Assembly (NCBI GenBank): GCA_031841125.1
Contig: CM063106.1
Coordinates: 4,774,001 to 4,838,000, forward strand
Direction of reading: 5' to 3'
From: Acanthococcus lagerstroemiae
Taxonomy: Eukaryota; Arthropoda; Insecta; Hemiptera; Eriococcidae
Length of the DNA: 64,000 bases
The notes below the pieces were generated by a model that was given only the letters and a program-made list of their open reading frames with translations, did not search any database and was not told the DNA's origin. Position numbers and translations under genes: made by a program. Shown in pieces: positions 19,081-29,984 of this stretch. Position 1 is the stretch's first letter, and every line of letters begins with the position of its first letter.

Positions 19081-21127
19081 TCAGAGTTGCAAATTATGCA
19101 CATCAAATAATAGTAGTCCATACCGACCATATGGCTTTGGATTTGGCAGAACTCTAACGATCTGTTTAAAAGAAAATCTTGTTATATCTTTTTTTTTTCG
19201 GGAACTTGAAGACATATCCAGAATTGTTCTTTGTAGTGGCGCTGCGAAGAAAATCGCCCACAAACTTTCCATTTTCAACACTCATGATTTTTCCAATGAA
19301 ACATCGGCATTTGTCATCTTGTTCGGCCATTACAAACGAATCAATGACCCATTGTCCAATTGCCACTTCTGTTACTTCTGCAAACAATTAGCAACGTTAA
19401 TATTTTCAAGAAAGCTCATATTTATAGTTACTTATAACGCAGTACTTACTGGATTCATTTTTGCCATTTTCTGTAGCATTACATCGGCGTTTGGGTTGCT
19501 TTTTCAAATTTTTCTTCTCAATTTGGCCATTTTCTGTAAGCTTAAGTTGACGTTTGGGTTTTTTCAAATCTTCTTTTTTCTGTATCTCAAGGAGATACTC
19601 TTTCGAGGTGAGTACTCGCGATGTCAAAATTCTTCTGGACGAAGTTGGTAGTCCTTTCTCTGGAGTAGCTTGCAAATGCTTTCTAATAATTTCACCAACA
19701 ATACTTGAGCTACCGTCTGAAGTTGGCAAACTCGCGGAAGTAGTTGGCAAACTCGCAGGAGTAGTTGGCAAACTCGTGGAAGGAGTTGACGAACTCGCGG
19801 AAGGAGTTGGCGAACCTATAGAACTTGACGAACTCGTAGAAGTTGATAACAAAGCAGTTAAAGCAGATGGAGTCTTAGAAGTTTTGGCACTTTCATTCGA
19901 CAAATTTACGGCGTTTCGATCTACAGGCCACAGCCCAGTTTCTTTAAATCCATTGACAATATTAATCGGGTTAACACTTTGAAGATATGCAACTGAAAAA
20001 ATTTTTCCAAACCAAGCTTTGTTTGCTTTGCATTTATGTTTTCGAAGATATTTTACTGCCTGATAACGAAATTTTTCCTTCAGTGACTTAAAAACCGCCA
20101 CATCAAGGGGTTGGAATTTATGCGTGGTATGTGGTGGTAAGCAGAATAATTCGATAAGATTATCTTTGCAAAAAGTGATCGCTTCTAATGTAATATGTGA
20201 CCCATGTCCATCAATAACCAATAAAACCGGACGAGTAGGAGGAATTTTTGAATTAAATACCTTCAGCCATTCAATAAAAAGTTCTGAAACCATATAACCA
20301 GAATCAGAGCACGCGAAAGTAGTATCTGCTAGAAATTCATCGATTTTGGTGCTAGTAGTCAAGCTGCCTTGTTTAAAGATAACAAATGGTGGTAGAATTA
20401 TGTTTCCAGCTGCATTGGCACAAACTGCCACACTGATTGTCTCGCTTCGTTCTCCTGGTTTTTTTGAGACGGCTTCTCGACTCCCACGTTTCACGACAAC
20501 TTTTGGAGTTTGGGTTACGATCTGCAGGCCTGTTTCATCTTCATTGTAAATCACGTCTGCAGAAAATCTGAATTTTTTTATGAGTTGTTCGTATTTATCA
20601 AACATCTCTTCTTTTACTTCCACAGTGGCCATATTTGCCCTAGCACTGGATAAATTTCTCGCAGCTCTTAATGACAGGTCATGGCGTTTTGCAAATCTGG
20701 AAAACCACATATCACTGGGTTCATTTTTGAATTTTCGTTCTTCTTCTGGGCGTTTATTATCGATTTCCTTGGCAAGATTCATCACCTGAGAGGAAGTTTA
20801 AATTAACATTACAAACAACATTCATTTTTTGGTCTCGAGTACAATTCATTTTGTAAATTTATTTACCTCCAATCTTGTCAATGGATATCCTATCTCTTTG
20901 AAAGTATTGATCGCTTCTATTAAGTCGTCTTCGAGTTTACCTAAAGCTGGTGCAGGTCCTGGTTTTGATTCGTGGTAACCATGTATACCGGCATCTGCAT
21001 TATTTTTGATGCGTCGTCTTAATGTTTCAAACGGCACCTGGTAGGTTTTTGAGGCGCTTCTCATGCTCATACCTCCGAGTTCAACAGCACTTATTGCGTG
21101 TTCCAACATTATTCGTTTATCTGTCAT
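19081..21127 (-). CDS. pogo-like transposase, three exons
   Basis: Exons are 21127-20867, 20785-19450 and 19377-19081; introns of 81 and 72 bp have GT-AG ends and keep frame. Start ATG at 21127 follows a polypyrimidine tract plus CAG, so a 5'-leader intron is likely. Exon 1 carries a pipsqueak-type helix-turn-helix (SMRSASKTYQVPFETLRRRI). A CENP-B/Tc5-like HTH spans the exon junction (…GYPLTRLE/VMNLAKEID…MWFSRFAKRH). The DDE_1 core has catalytic Asp in NEDETG, VIDGHGSH and QPLDVAVF, about 35 residues between the last two. A Ser/Thr/Pro-rich linker and a basic KKPKRQLK segment follow. Exon 3 adds a C-terminal domain (IGQWVIDSF…) but an A10 run at 19189-19198 throws it out of frame. Confidence 0.88.
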
Positions 21128-21167
21128 TTCTGAAAAAAAAAAAAAAAAAAAAAAATCGTTCACCAAT

Positions 21168-21755
21168 CTACCAAATTATGAGTCAAAAATTGAGCCTACC
21201 GATTGTGGGTCACACGAAGACGCTACCAATTATGAGTCAAACATGAAAATGCCAAAAAGTGTAAAAAATCATTGAAAATAGATAGAGTACATCATAAATA
21301 GGCACTATATATATATTTACGGTTAGATAATGTCAATTTAGGGATTCCTATGCATGTTTCTAATTTTACCTCATCAGTTTGTCTGGAGTTGCCGCAAATC
21401 GCGATGTGCGACCAAAAATTTCAAACCCACCGAAAATATTATTCCTCATATCCCTATCACTATATATAACCACAACATTTACTCGATATACAACATGGAA
21501 GGTACTTACCGACGATTTCATCAACTTTATTTCAAGCAAATTTGGAAACAGTGCACTTTCAAACAACACATTTACGAAAAAAAATTCTGTTATCACACCA
21601 GAGCACTAAAATCACATAGTTCATATATGAATCGATAGATCTTGACTTCCTCTACAACTTATGCTACGTGGCGCACTCTTCAGAATTCTTGGTGCATGAG
21701 AATCGTCGCTTGAAATCACTGACCCACCATTTGGTAGGCGACTCATATATGGTAG
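21168..21755. repeat. Right cluster of pogo subterminal motifs
   Basis: Five occurrences of the CTACCAATTATGAGTC-type motif: 21168-21184, 21196-21211 and 21223-21238 on the plus strand, then 21721-21737 and 21740-21755 on the minus strand, the last inside the TIR. A long A-run (about 21132-21155) precedes the cluster and is the reverse complement of the first exon's polypyrimidine tract. Confidence 0.75.
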
Positions 21756-22376
21756 GTTACCTTATGGCTGTTGATGTCCACGATGAAGGACACTTTTTTT
21801 TTAGAAACCAGGATCTCAGCAATAAATGAGTATTTTAGCATACAAATTATTATTATTTCACAGAAGTTCTTACACAGCCTTCTAGAGGAAGTTATGAGGA
21901 AGTTATAAGAGCATTTGAGAGAAGTTTATGCTTATAGTGGAACCCTACAGAGAGGTTTGAAAATTATCCACGTTGAAGGACATATCTCTTCCTAGACACA
22001 ACTTTGAGGTATTCTAAAGGTTACTTAACTTGGTTAGAAAAAGATTGTAAGACGTAAGACCTATACCGTGTTGCCTCAACTTACCTCTTCAACAATGGGA
22101 AACAGTAGTTCCTGAAAATGATGTATTAAACCCTTCCCGCAAGCAAAAAAAAAAAACGGAACTAGGCCAGGTTGACACCCACGCTGATGGACATTTCAGG
22201 TGCATTTTCGATTTTCTAATGATGTTCTGCTGAACTAGGGAGAGCTTTTACCACTGTCTCCATCAGAAGAGTTCATTTCCTCAATTTTGATATATTGCGC
22301 ATAGCATTCTGATAATAAGTGGTAGAGTTACAGCCTATTTACATGAATTGTCCATTTTTCAGAGAATTACCCAAAT

Positions 22377-22744
22377 ACAGGACATTCGCATGTGACATAA
22401 TATATTCTAACATAAAAAAAAAAAGTAGGTACAAAAAATCGGTACTTTGAAAGTCCACCTAAACGAATAGCATCGCAGTAATCCTCCCTCCCCTCCAAGG
22501 GAGCCGTAATCAGAATAAAGAAAATACTAAAAAAACCATTGGTGTTTCATGCCTAGCCATTAGACATATCCATGTCAAAAAAATAGAAATATAAAAAAAA
22601 GTCGGCATCTTAGAAGTCAATTGCAAAAGAGAGTTTCCGAGTTTCGATGTATCATTTCGAATGTTTTCGAGGAATGCTGATGTACTGTGTATGCGTGTAA
22701 CTAAGTCAACAGAAACTATATACCTATCTCAGCAGTTATTTGTA
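22377..22744. other. Intergenic, no gene recognised
   Basis: AT-rich sequence with A-runs; no domain or repeat identified. Confidence 0.4.
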
Positions 22745-22823
22745 TAGTTCGATAAGTAATAACTTAGGCGTATTGCTTTACAGAGCTAGATACCTGTGTT
22801 CCTCCATGTAACTCAAAGGTCTA
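22745..22823 (+). repeat. 79-bp direct repeat, first copy
   Basis: Starts TAGTTCGATAAGTAATAAC and ends GTAACTCAAAGGTCTA. By eye it is identical to 24168-24246. The pair brackets a 1.34-kb block that includes the GTACC tandem array. Confidence 0.85.
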
Positions 22824-23446
22824 TTAGCGCTTTTGGTGCCGAGGAAACCGGTCTCAACTTACTGACAGTAATTTAAATTTTGAATTTTATTCAGTAGACG
22901 TGTCGGAAGGGTACGACGAACCCGCATCTTATGAAGTTCATCTCCTTGAAACATTTCCTCTCTTGTAAGTTATCGGGTGTCATTTAATTGCCTTATAAAA
23001 TAAGAATGTACGAACGATGGGGGCGGGGGATGGAAATGTAACGATTAAAGAATGAGTTCTCTGAAGAAAGAAGTAACGGGAACCATAGATTGTAAAGGGG
23101 ACTAAGCCCTCCCCTCAACAAAAAAAATTTTCAAAAGTATTGAAAACTATTGAATTTAAGGGGAAAATGTTTCAAGCAACAAACGTTCTTTATAAAATTC
23201 TACATAGGATGTTATTTTCGATTTTTTTGTAACCATCCTGTGATAGGAGGAATCCAAAATGACCCTTCTCAATGCTACACATCGAAAAAGGTCGTACAGA
23301 AGAAAAACTAGAATTTTGATCATGTTCTTGGAATCACCAATTTTTAAGACCAGTTGGGGTGCCAGCTACTAGGTCCATATCGTGACCCCCCCCCCCAAAA
23401 AAAAAAAAAAAATTAGACTCCGAAGTCAAAACCTATCTCATAATTT
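22824..23446. other. Intergenic, no gene recognised
   Basis: No supported ORF. C- and A-runs lie near 23388-23411. Confidence 0.4.
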
Positions 23447-24010
23447 CGTACCTATGTTGTACCAATTTGTACCACCAATCCCGAATTTTGTAATTTTTTA
23501 AATAATAAATTTGGGGAGTGGGCTAGCGAAATGTAGGCACCCATTTGAAAATAGCGCACCGGAAGTGATACGGAAATTTTGTACCTATTTTGTACCATTT
23601 TGTACCGCGAAACCTGAATTTTGTACCCTTCCCCTTCTCCACCTATTCGCAGAATAAGTAGGCATCACTCTATGGAATTGTTCATCTGCACCCGGGGTGG
23701 TATCAAAATTTCGTACCTAATTTGTATCATTATGTACAATCAATCCCACATTTTGTACCACTATCCATTGGCGAATTATTTTTAAAAACAAATTTGTGAG
23801 GGTCTAGCACAACATAGCTTCTAAAGTGAGAATTTCGCATTGGAAGTGATACAGTCATTTTGCACAGCTACTTTGTACTATTTTGTACCACCAGTTCCGA
23901 ATTTTGTATCATCTCCCGGTTTCCCATGGAAGCGTGCGACTTTCGAAATTGTTATAAAATGTTTGTACCTTTTTTGTACCATCTGGTACTACGGACCCCG
24001 AATTTGCTAA
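23447..24010. repeat. Tandem array of about 130-bp units rich in TTGTACC
   Basis: About five diverged units start near 23447, 23580, 23712, 23860 and 23965. Each has the skeleton GTACCTA-TTTGTACCA-TTTGTACC-CCGAATTTTGTACC, where a heptamer TTGTACC recurs three to four times. No coding capacity is retained between units. Confidence 0.75.
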
Positions 24011-24167
24011 ACTCTTTTATCCCCAGTTTTTATCATTTTTTTCACCGTGTACATTTTGGTCTAAAGCTGGCGGTTTAATACCTGTGGTTGCAACACCTGC
24101 GTAAAATAATACTTAGCTAGTCTCAAGTCGGCAAACCAAATTTGAGGGGAACTGAGCACCAAATAAT

Positions 24168-24246
24168 TAGTTCGATAAGTAATAACTTAGGCGTATTGCT
24201 TTACAGAGCTAGATACCTGTGTTCCTCCATGTAACTCAAAGGTCTA
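24168..24246 (+). repeat. 79-bp direct repeat, second copy
   Basis: Identical by eye to 22745-22823. Sequences flanking the two copies differ, so the repeat ends are sharp. Confidence 0.85.
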
Positions 24247-24696
24247 GGCAGTTCGTCGGATGGAGCGGGGTCAACGACCAATTTTGATTGTGGTTCATCA
24301 CCCTTTCAAATAAATAGTTATCTTGTTGGACTAAAAAGTTTCGGTAACATGCATAAGCGCGGGCCGCTGGTTTCTTTTGTACTCCATTTCTTCCGCACGT
24401 ATTAAAAAAAAAAAAAAAAAAAATGTAGGGGAATTCCCACAATGATAGCCTCCTTTAGTAGGAACTAAATGTTTGTAATAGGCAGGGATGGGATTTTTAT
24501 GTCATAAGAATCGTATTATAGGCGCATAATTTGTTTTTCGCGGTTTGAAATGTGTTAAAAATATTCCTAAAAATTCAACGACATGCAAAAAAATGTTCGA
24601 TAAAAGAGGGGGACATATGGGTATCAAAATTCAGGGGTTTTTGAAAAAGAACAATTATATGACAAAATTAAAACAAAAACTTCACTTATTTATCCG

Positions 24697-24727
<31 letters not shown>

Positions 24728-25960
24728 GCTCAAAGCATATTATATTGACATTTTCGTACCAAGTATAATAGGCAAATGCGTCTATTCTTCTACGCTTTTT
24801 TTTTTTTTTTTTTTTTTTTTACAGCAACCTGCAGTTAAAACTGCAGGTAAAATATGTCCTTCGTCTCATAATCAAAATATCTCCTCTAATATGTATAAAA
24901 GTGTTAATTTATCTGTGGGTGGGTGTGCGTGTTTGTTCGAAATTGGCGGGTGAATCATGAAAGCTGAGGACAGATGCGGATACCGGAGAAGAGAATGGGG
25001 GTCCGAACCCCTCCCCCAAAAGATGGAATTACGTATATGCCGTATCAGTTCTAGAGACGGAGATCCCAATAGGCACATTAGGCAAGTGCCTAGGGTGACA
25101 GATTTCGAGGGGCGGCAAAATTTTGTACAAATACAGCGGGAAAAAGAAAGGAAATTCGGAAAAAGAGGAAAAGAAGAAGAGGCAGACTGAAAAAAGGAAA
25201 CAGTTGCAGAAAACATAACTAGGAAATAATTATCAATTTTTGACCTGTAGCTCATAAGGAGGATGTGAAGCGGGTGAGGGAAACATTTTATTGAGTGCCT
25301 ATAGCGGCTTGACTTTTAAATCCGCAGGTGGTTATACAACTGATGCCGGCAGTGTGGGAAGGGTGGAGGGAGGAAAACTGCAAGTTTTCAGGCAGGAAAA
25401 GATCACGAATGTGGATCACAGGGAATCGTTGGAAGAACGCGGAGGGAAGATGGGAACGTGGTTAGCTGTAAAGGGAACAGGAAGGGACTAACTCAGTTAA
25501 CCCAACACAGTTCAGCCAATTCTCCTTAGCCAGCTCACCTTAGCCAACTCACTTCCGTAAACAGTAAAACCGCACGAGAAAAATAGGAAAGAGACAGCAA
25601 ATTTTACAGCTGATTACGAATTTAGGCGTTCTTTCATTTACCAGGAGATGATAATTGAATCAGAAGCAATTGATCGGAAAAGCTTGGAACCATCTCAACT
25701 GAGTGCAATGAGTGGTAAGGTCATGCGGTACATTTTTTTAAGTACTAGAGTGTCCGTTTTACTAGTAGTCTTCGAAATATAAACTCCTCCGGCATGAACA
25801 TTTATTTATAGGTACCGGACTTATTTCGTACAAACTGCAGGAGAGTATACTTACATCAGATTCTAATGAAGCACATAAAGAATTATATTCCGAACCAAAT
25901 TTGAGGAAATACGTTAAGTGTAGAGCTCTAATTCATTTCGGCCCCCTTATACTTTTGATC
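24247..25960. other. Intergenic with homopolymer runs
   Basis: No gene recognised. A-runs of about 20 or more at 24403-24423 and 24703-24727 and a T-run of about 30 at 24799-24821 may mark old retroposed tails. CTGCAGTTAAAACTGCAG (24831-24847) is a small palindrome. Confidence 0.45.
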
Positions 25961-25962
25961 AT

Positions 25963-26625
25963 TACATGGGATGGGAGGGGGTACATTTTATATAATTTGT
26001 GGTACATTTCGATACATTTCGGGTACATTTCATTCTGCACAATTTCGGTGAAATTGGAAGAAGGGGGGGGGGGGGCTAACGTTATCACAGCCCTAACAAA
26101 TTTAATCCTTCCCCATGTGGTGATGAAGGGGGTATATTTCATATAATTGGTGGTACATTTCGGGTACATTTCATTTGAACCAAATTTGACGAAATCAGCT
26201 AAGTGGGGGGGGGGGTTCCTAATTCATTTCTGCCCCCTTCTACTTTTGGTCATTACATGGGAAGGGAGAGGTACATTTTATATCATTGGTCGTATATTTC
26301 GGTACATTTTGGGTACATTTCATTCTGCACAAATTCGGTGAAATTGGAACACATGGGGGTGGGGCTAACATTACCACAGCCCCATCCACCAAATTTAATC
26401 CTCCACCCTGCGGCGATAAAGGGGGTACATTTCAGATAATTGGTGGTACATTTCGGGTACATTCCATTCGAACCAAATTTGACGGAATCAGACGAATTGG
26501 AAGGGCTCCCGTTACCCTAGCCCCACCAAAGTACTTCTGTTCCCCCTTCGCAAAGGGAGGAGGTACATTTTGTAATATTAGCGTTACATTTAGGTACATT
26601 TCGGGTACATTTCCCCTACCCCAAA
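25963..26625. repeat. Higher-order tandem array, alternating A/B units of about 292 bp
   Basis: A segment like GGTACATTTTATATAATTGG-TGGTACATTTCGGGTACATTTC recurs at about 25980, 26130, 26270, 26422 and 26562. Odd members resemble one another and even members resemble one another, giving a two-monomer repeat of about 290-292 bp. G-runs of 10-12 lie in the A units at about 26065 and 26205. Confidence 0.75.
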
Positions 26626-26639
26626 ATCGGGTCTAAAAT

Positions 26640-27340
26640 CAAATTTGGGGGAGCGCAGGGTAACGGACCCGTTAGGAAGTAAGGTAAATAAAATGATTTG
26701 TTTGTATTATCCTTTTATCACTCAAGAACCAGTGACGGCGCGATCCTGCATTTTGCGGGGGGTGGGAGGGGGAGACATATTAAAATTTTCCGACGGGTGG
26801 TCAGGGGTAACGTTGAATGCAATACGTTATGTTGCAAGAAAAAGACGTGCATATTTGGCTATATGGTGCTGTTCATTAGCTCTAGCGCGTCTAGGATGTT
26901 CAATTCTTCTGCCTCCAATTACTCAATCAAACTCTTGAATTTATACATCATATGTATTTTTGGCGAAAAATAGACAACAAATGAAATCAAATTCCAACAT
27001 TTTTTTATAAACAGCAACTGCTTGGCTTTGCGTTTTGTTGGTTTTATCTAAGTATATCTTTTGAATTCTTAATTTTGAATCGAGCGTCTAAAATTTTTAC
27101 ATATGAGATACGAGCATCTTTTACTGCTTCCGCCCTTGCTGTCCAACGATGACGGACACCAACAGTGGATCACGAAACAAGAGGGATTCGGATCATCCGA
27201 TCACAGATCCAGTTATTAGAACACAATCCGAATAATTTCGGATCACGAATTGTGGAATTTCGGGATCCGTGATCCGCGGATCGAAGTTTTCGGACCACGG
27301 ATCATTTTTTTCTTTTTCCTTGCAAAAGCAAAACAGAAAT
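26640..27340. other. Intergenic; GGATCACGGATC-rich stretch at the end
   Basis: No gene. At about 27165-27310 the words GGATCACG, GATCCG and CGGATC recur on both strands. A matching stretch lies at 28275-28375. They may be the two ends of an element about 1.2 kb long into which the MITE at 27341 was inserted, but I could not fix the ends. Confidence 0.4.
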
Positions 27341-27608
27341 GGACGCTTTAAACGTAAGGGAACCAACCGAAATTTGCAAACAGAATAAGTGATCAGCACA
27401 TTACTTATTAGTATCATTAGAAAGAGCGAAAAAAAGTAGAATTTTTCAAAATTGGTCCCCCGATTCAAAAATGTGTACTCACATTGAAAAAAGCTTAATA
27501 GTAAACGCTATGTGATATAGTTTCTTTCTACATGGCTCTTCAACTTCGAATCACATGTTCTCAAAAAACAGATTTTGCTGGTTGGTTCCCTTACGCTTAA
27601 CAGCGTCC
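27341..27608 (+). mobile_element. GGACGCT-family MITE, copy 2
   Basis: 268 bp in the same orientation as copy 1, ending …AACAGCGTCC. AAAT directly flanks both ends (27337-27340 and 27609-27612), an exact 4-bp target duplication. It is intermediate in divergence between copy 1 and copies 3/4. Confidence 0.88.
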
Positions 27609-27612
27609 AAAT

Positions 27613-29562
27613 TAAGACATTTTAAGTTTTACTGTAGAAGATGATGAGGTTGAATTTGAATTTAAGGGAAGCGGTCGAGATACTTTTTCATTCAGCTTTG
27701 GTTCTTCGCCAAATTGTAAATTTTCTATCTCTTCTTCCTTCTCAACATCAATTTGGCGTTGGTATAGGTACTAGAACTTGGAGTTCCCAAAGTTGGTAGC
27801 CCTGCGTACTGAAAAGGTGATCATGTACAATTTTTAGTTAGATTACAGCAAACTTTAAGCATCTTTAAATCAATTAGAAATTGATTTAAAAAAAAAATCC
27901 CGTCCTACATAAACTATTGTATTGTTACTAAACAACAGAATTATAGTCAACGCAAGTGGGTGGAATAGTTTTCCGCCTTTTTTGCTTTCTTAAGAATAGC
28001 ACTATTTCCATTAAAAAATATCCATGACCACATTCTCAGTTTCACCCGCGCAGGCGGTGATTTATTTGTAGCGCTCTCTAGTGCAGGTTTTGACATCTAT
28101 TTCATATTTCTAATAAAATTCACGAATTTTAATACAAATTTGGAAAGAAATTCTCTCATTCGAAAAACACAACAAATAAAATCCCTTGATAAAATCGCTG
28201 CTTTGACTTTTTTAGGGCTTTTTTCTTTCGAATTTTTCATTTTTTGGCATTCCGTGTCGATCCGTTGCTCAAATCTTTTCAACTATCCGAATCACGGATC
28301 ACGGAACATCAAAGTTTCACAATCCGGATCACGGATCTTCTTTATTGACATGTGATAATGAAATTTACGATCCGGACCATGCTCGGAATTGCTGAATGTT
28401 CTTCCTGGACCATCAGGAAATAATGAGAACAAGCAAAACAAAAAGCAGCATCTTGTTCAGTGCTATATTCTAACATAGGGTATGGTAAGTACCATGCTGC
28501 ATTGAAGGGGTGCTGCTTAGGTATTTGCTGGAATGTCAGAATTTATAGGATATGAATCAAGTTTCGGGCGAAAGGGTCCAAGAAAATTCAAATACTTTTG
28601 TTCATTGAATGATGTTATCTTCTTTCTGTTTTCTGGATTATGTTACACAAATTCATCCTTGGAGATTTCACCGTTCATAGAGTCATCAGGAGAAAGTTTA
28701 TTCTGTACATCGATCAGTCCTCATCATGTTTTAAAGCGCTTTAATGTAATATGAAAGAGGCATGAAAAGTTGTAAACGAGTTTTAACAGTCTTATCGAGT
28801 ATTAAACAAGAAGTCAAAGAGAGACTAAAGATTCTCAAACGAGTAAAGAGTCTTAGCATGTTTAAAGATCCAAATACTCGAAAGAAGAGGAAAGTGGATA
28901 AAACTCGGTAATGCTATACTCAAACATTTTCGATTTCCCCACTCGAGATAGCTCACTGGATCCGCCTCTGGAGAGGTGTACTCATATTTACGGGGCCTCC
29001 GCAATTCCATCACTTATGGCCCTGTTTGGTATGGTTTCAAACAGAAACACGTGCGGGCGTGCGCGAAAAAAGGACTAAAGAACATGCTCTTCGATGGATT
29101 GACGAAGATATATTGGAAGACTGTACAGCTGTCATACGAGAGGAATAAAAAGTGACTAATCCTAGAAAAAAGAAGAAAAAAATACATATACATATGTACC
29201 TGGACGCAGGTGAGCGAACGCGATGGAAAGAAAAGAAGAGGAAAACAAAGGACAGTAATGACGTTTTGTAAAGGCGAAAAGACAAAAAGATAGACGATGG
29301 TATAGATGGTTCTGAAACGGAAGGAACAGGAAATGCGTCGGTACGCATAAACATCTCATCGCCGGCCAAAAAAGAACGTTGAACGAAGGCGAACAATGTC
29401 TTTTCAAGTAATAATAGAGAAATGAAACTAAAAATACAAAAATAAAGTACTAAAAAAACTTACGATCAGAAAAGAACACAGAACAGTAAATAGCTATACC
29501 TACACATCTTAAAAATAGGACTAACATTTAAATACATAAATGGAAAATACAAGCAATGGTGC
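27613..29562. other. Intergenic, no gene recognised
   Basis: No domain or splice-supported exon. It includes the second GGATCACGGATC-rich stretch (28275-28375). Purine-rich sequence from 29150 to 29460 produces long but empty open frames. Confidence 0.4.
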
Positions 29563-29785
29563 TCAATTGGTGTCCGGAAGTTTGACTATCTTTGCAAGAG
29601 GTCGCATGAATTCGCCTTTCACGGTTTTGGCGCCTGGATATACTCGTCATAGTGACCACTGGGTGGGTAGTGTTCTTCTGTGGACCAAAACGAGGTCATT
29701 CACCTGAACGTTTGATTTCCGATTCTGCCACTTGCGACGTTCCTTGTAGGGTTGAAACGTATTCGCGAGACCAACGTCGCCAGAA
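29563..29785 (-). pseudogene. BEL/Pao integrase C-terminal fragment (DUF5641-like)
   Basis: The minus-strand translation starts FWRRWSREYVSTLQ and, after a one-base shift, continues ERRKWQNRKSNVQVNDLVLV…LPTQWSL, a stop, RVYPGAKTVKGEFMRPLAKIVKLPD. The pattern FWxRWSxEYLxxLQ … KW … VGDLVL … P..W.L.RV…PG … RP..KL..LP is the conserved tail of BEL/Pao Pol. It has no ATG, one frameshift and one TGA, and nothing upstream of it. It is an isolated relic. Confidence 0.8.
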
Positions 29786-29789
29786 ACAA

Positions 29790-29984
29790 TCAACCATGTA
29801 GTGTTTCCATAGGCGAATCCAAGGAGGGGGGGGGGTATCTCCCTCCCCCTACGAACTTACTTTTTAAATTTAAAAGTGCAAAATAACCCGCCACTAGATA
29901 GTTTTTATTTTATTAGTATTATTATTCGTTTCCCCCGAGACGGGAGGCAGCAACCGTGGGGGAAAAAGGCTGTAATGTCTACAT
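29790..29984. other. Short spacer with a G-run
   Basis: Contains a G9 tract at about 29825 and nothing coding. Confidence 0.4.

Larger units (their letters stand above)
18574..21762 (-). mobile_element. pogo-like (Tc1/mariner superfamily) transposon, nearly intact
   Basis: 3,189 bp flanked by TA dinucleotides (18572-18573 and 21763-21764), the Tc1/mariner target duplication. Terminal inverted repeats begin AGGTAACCTACCATATATGA and continue to GAGTCG (24 bp), exact at both ends. It carries one spliced transposase gene on the minus strand and ten copies of a CTACCA-N4-5-TG-R-GTC type motif clustered near both ends. It is inserted within the TIR element 18004-22372. Confidence 0.9.
18004..22372. 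mobile_element. DNA transposon with 29-bp TIRs, split by the pogo-like element
   Basis: The left end starts GGGTGATTCTCCGAAAAATG and the right end is its near-perfect inverse (GGGTAATTCTCTGAAAAATG read on the minus strand), 29 bp with two mismatches. The tetranucleotide AAAT lies immediately outside both ends (18000-18003 and 22373-22376), a 4-bp target duplication. Without the nested pogo element it is about 1.18 kb and has no coding capacity, so it is non-autonomous. A motif close to TGTCCACGTTGAAGGACA, itself palindromic at its ends, recurs at about 18029, 18172, 18371, 21775, 21966 and 22175. The superfamily is unassigned. Confidence 0.85.

Noticed and set aside
20846..21166. Longer transposase start at 21166 through a run of Phe codons
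   Set aside because: The Phe run is the polypyrimidine tract of a splice acceptor (…TTTTCAG); the ATG at 21127 fits the HTH domain start.
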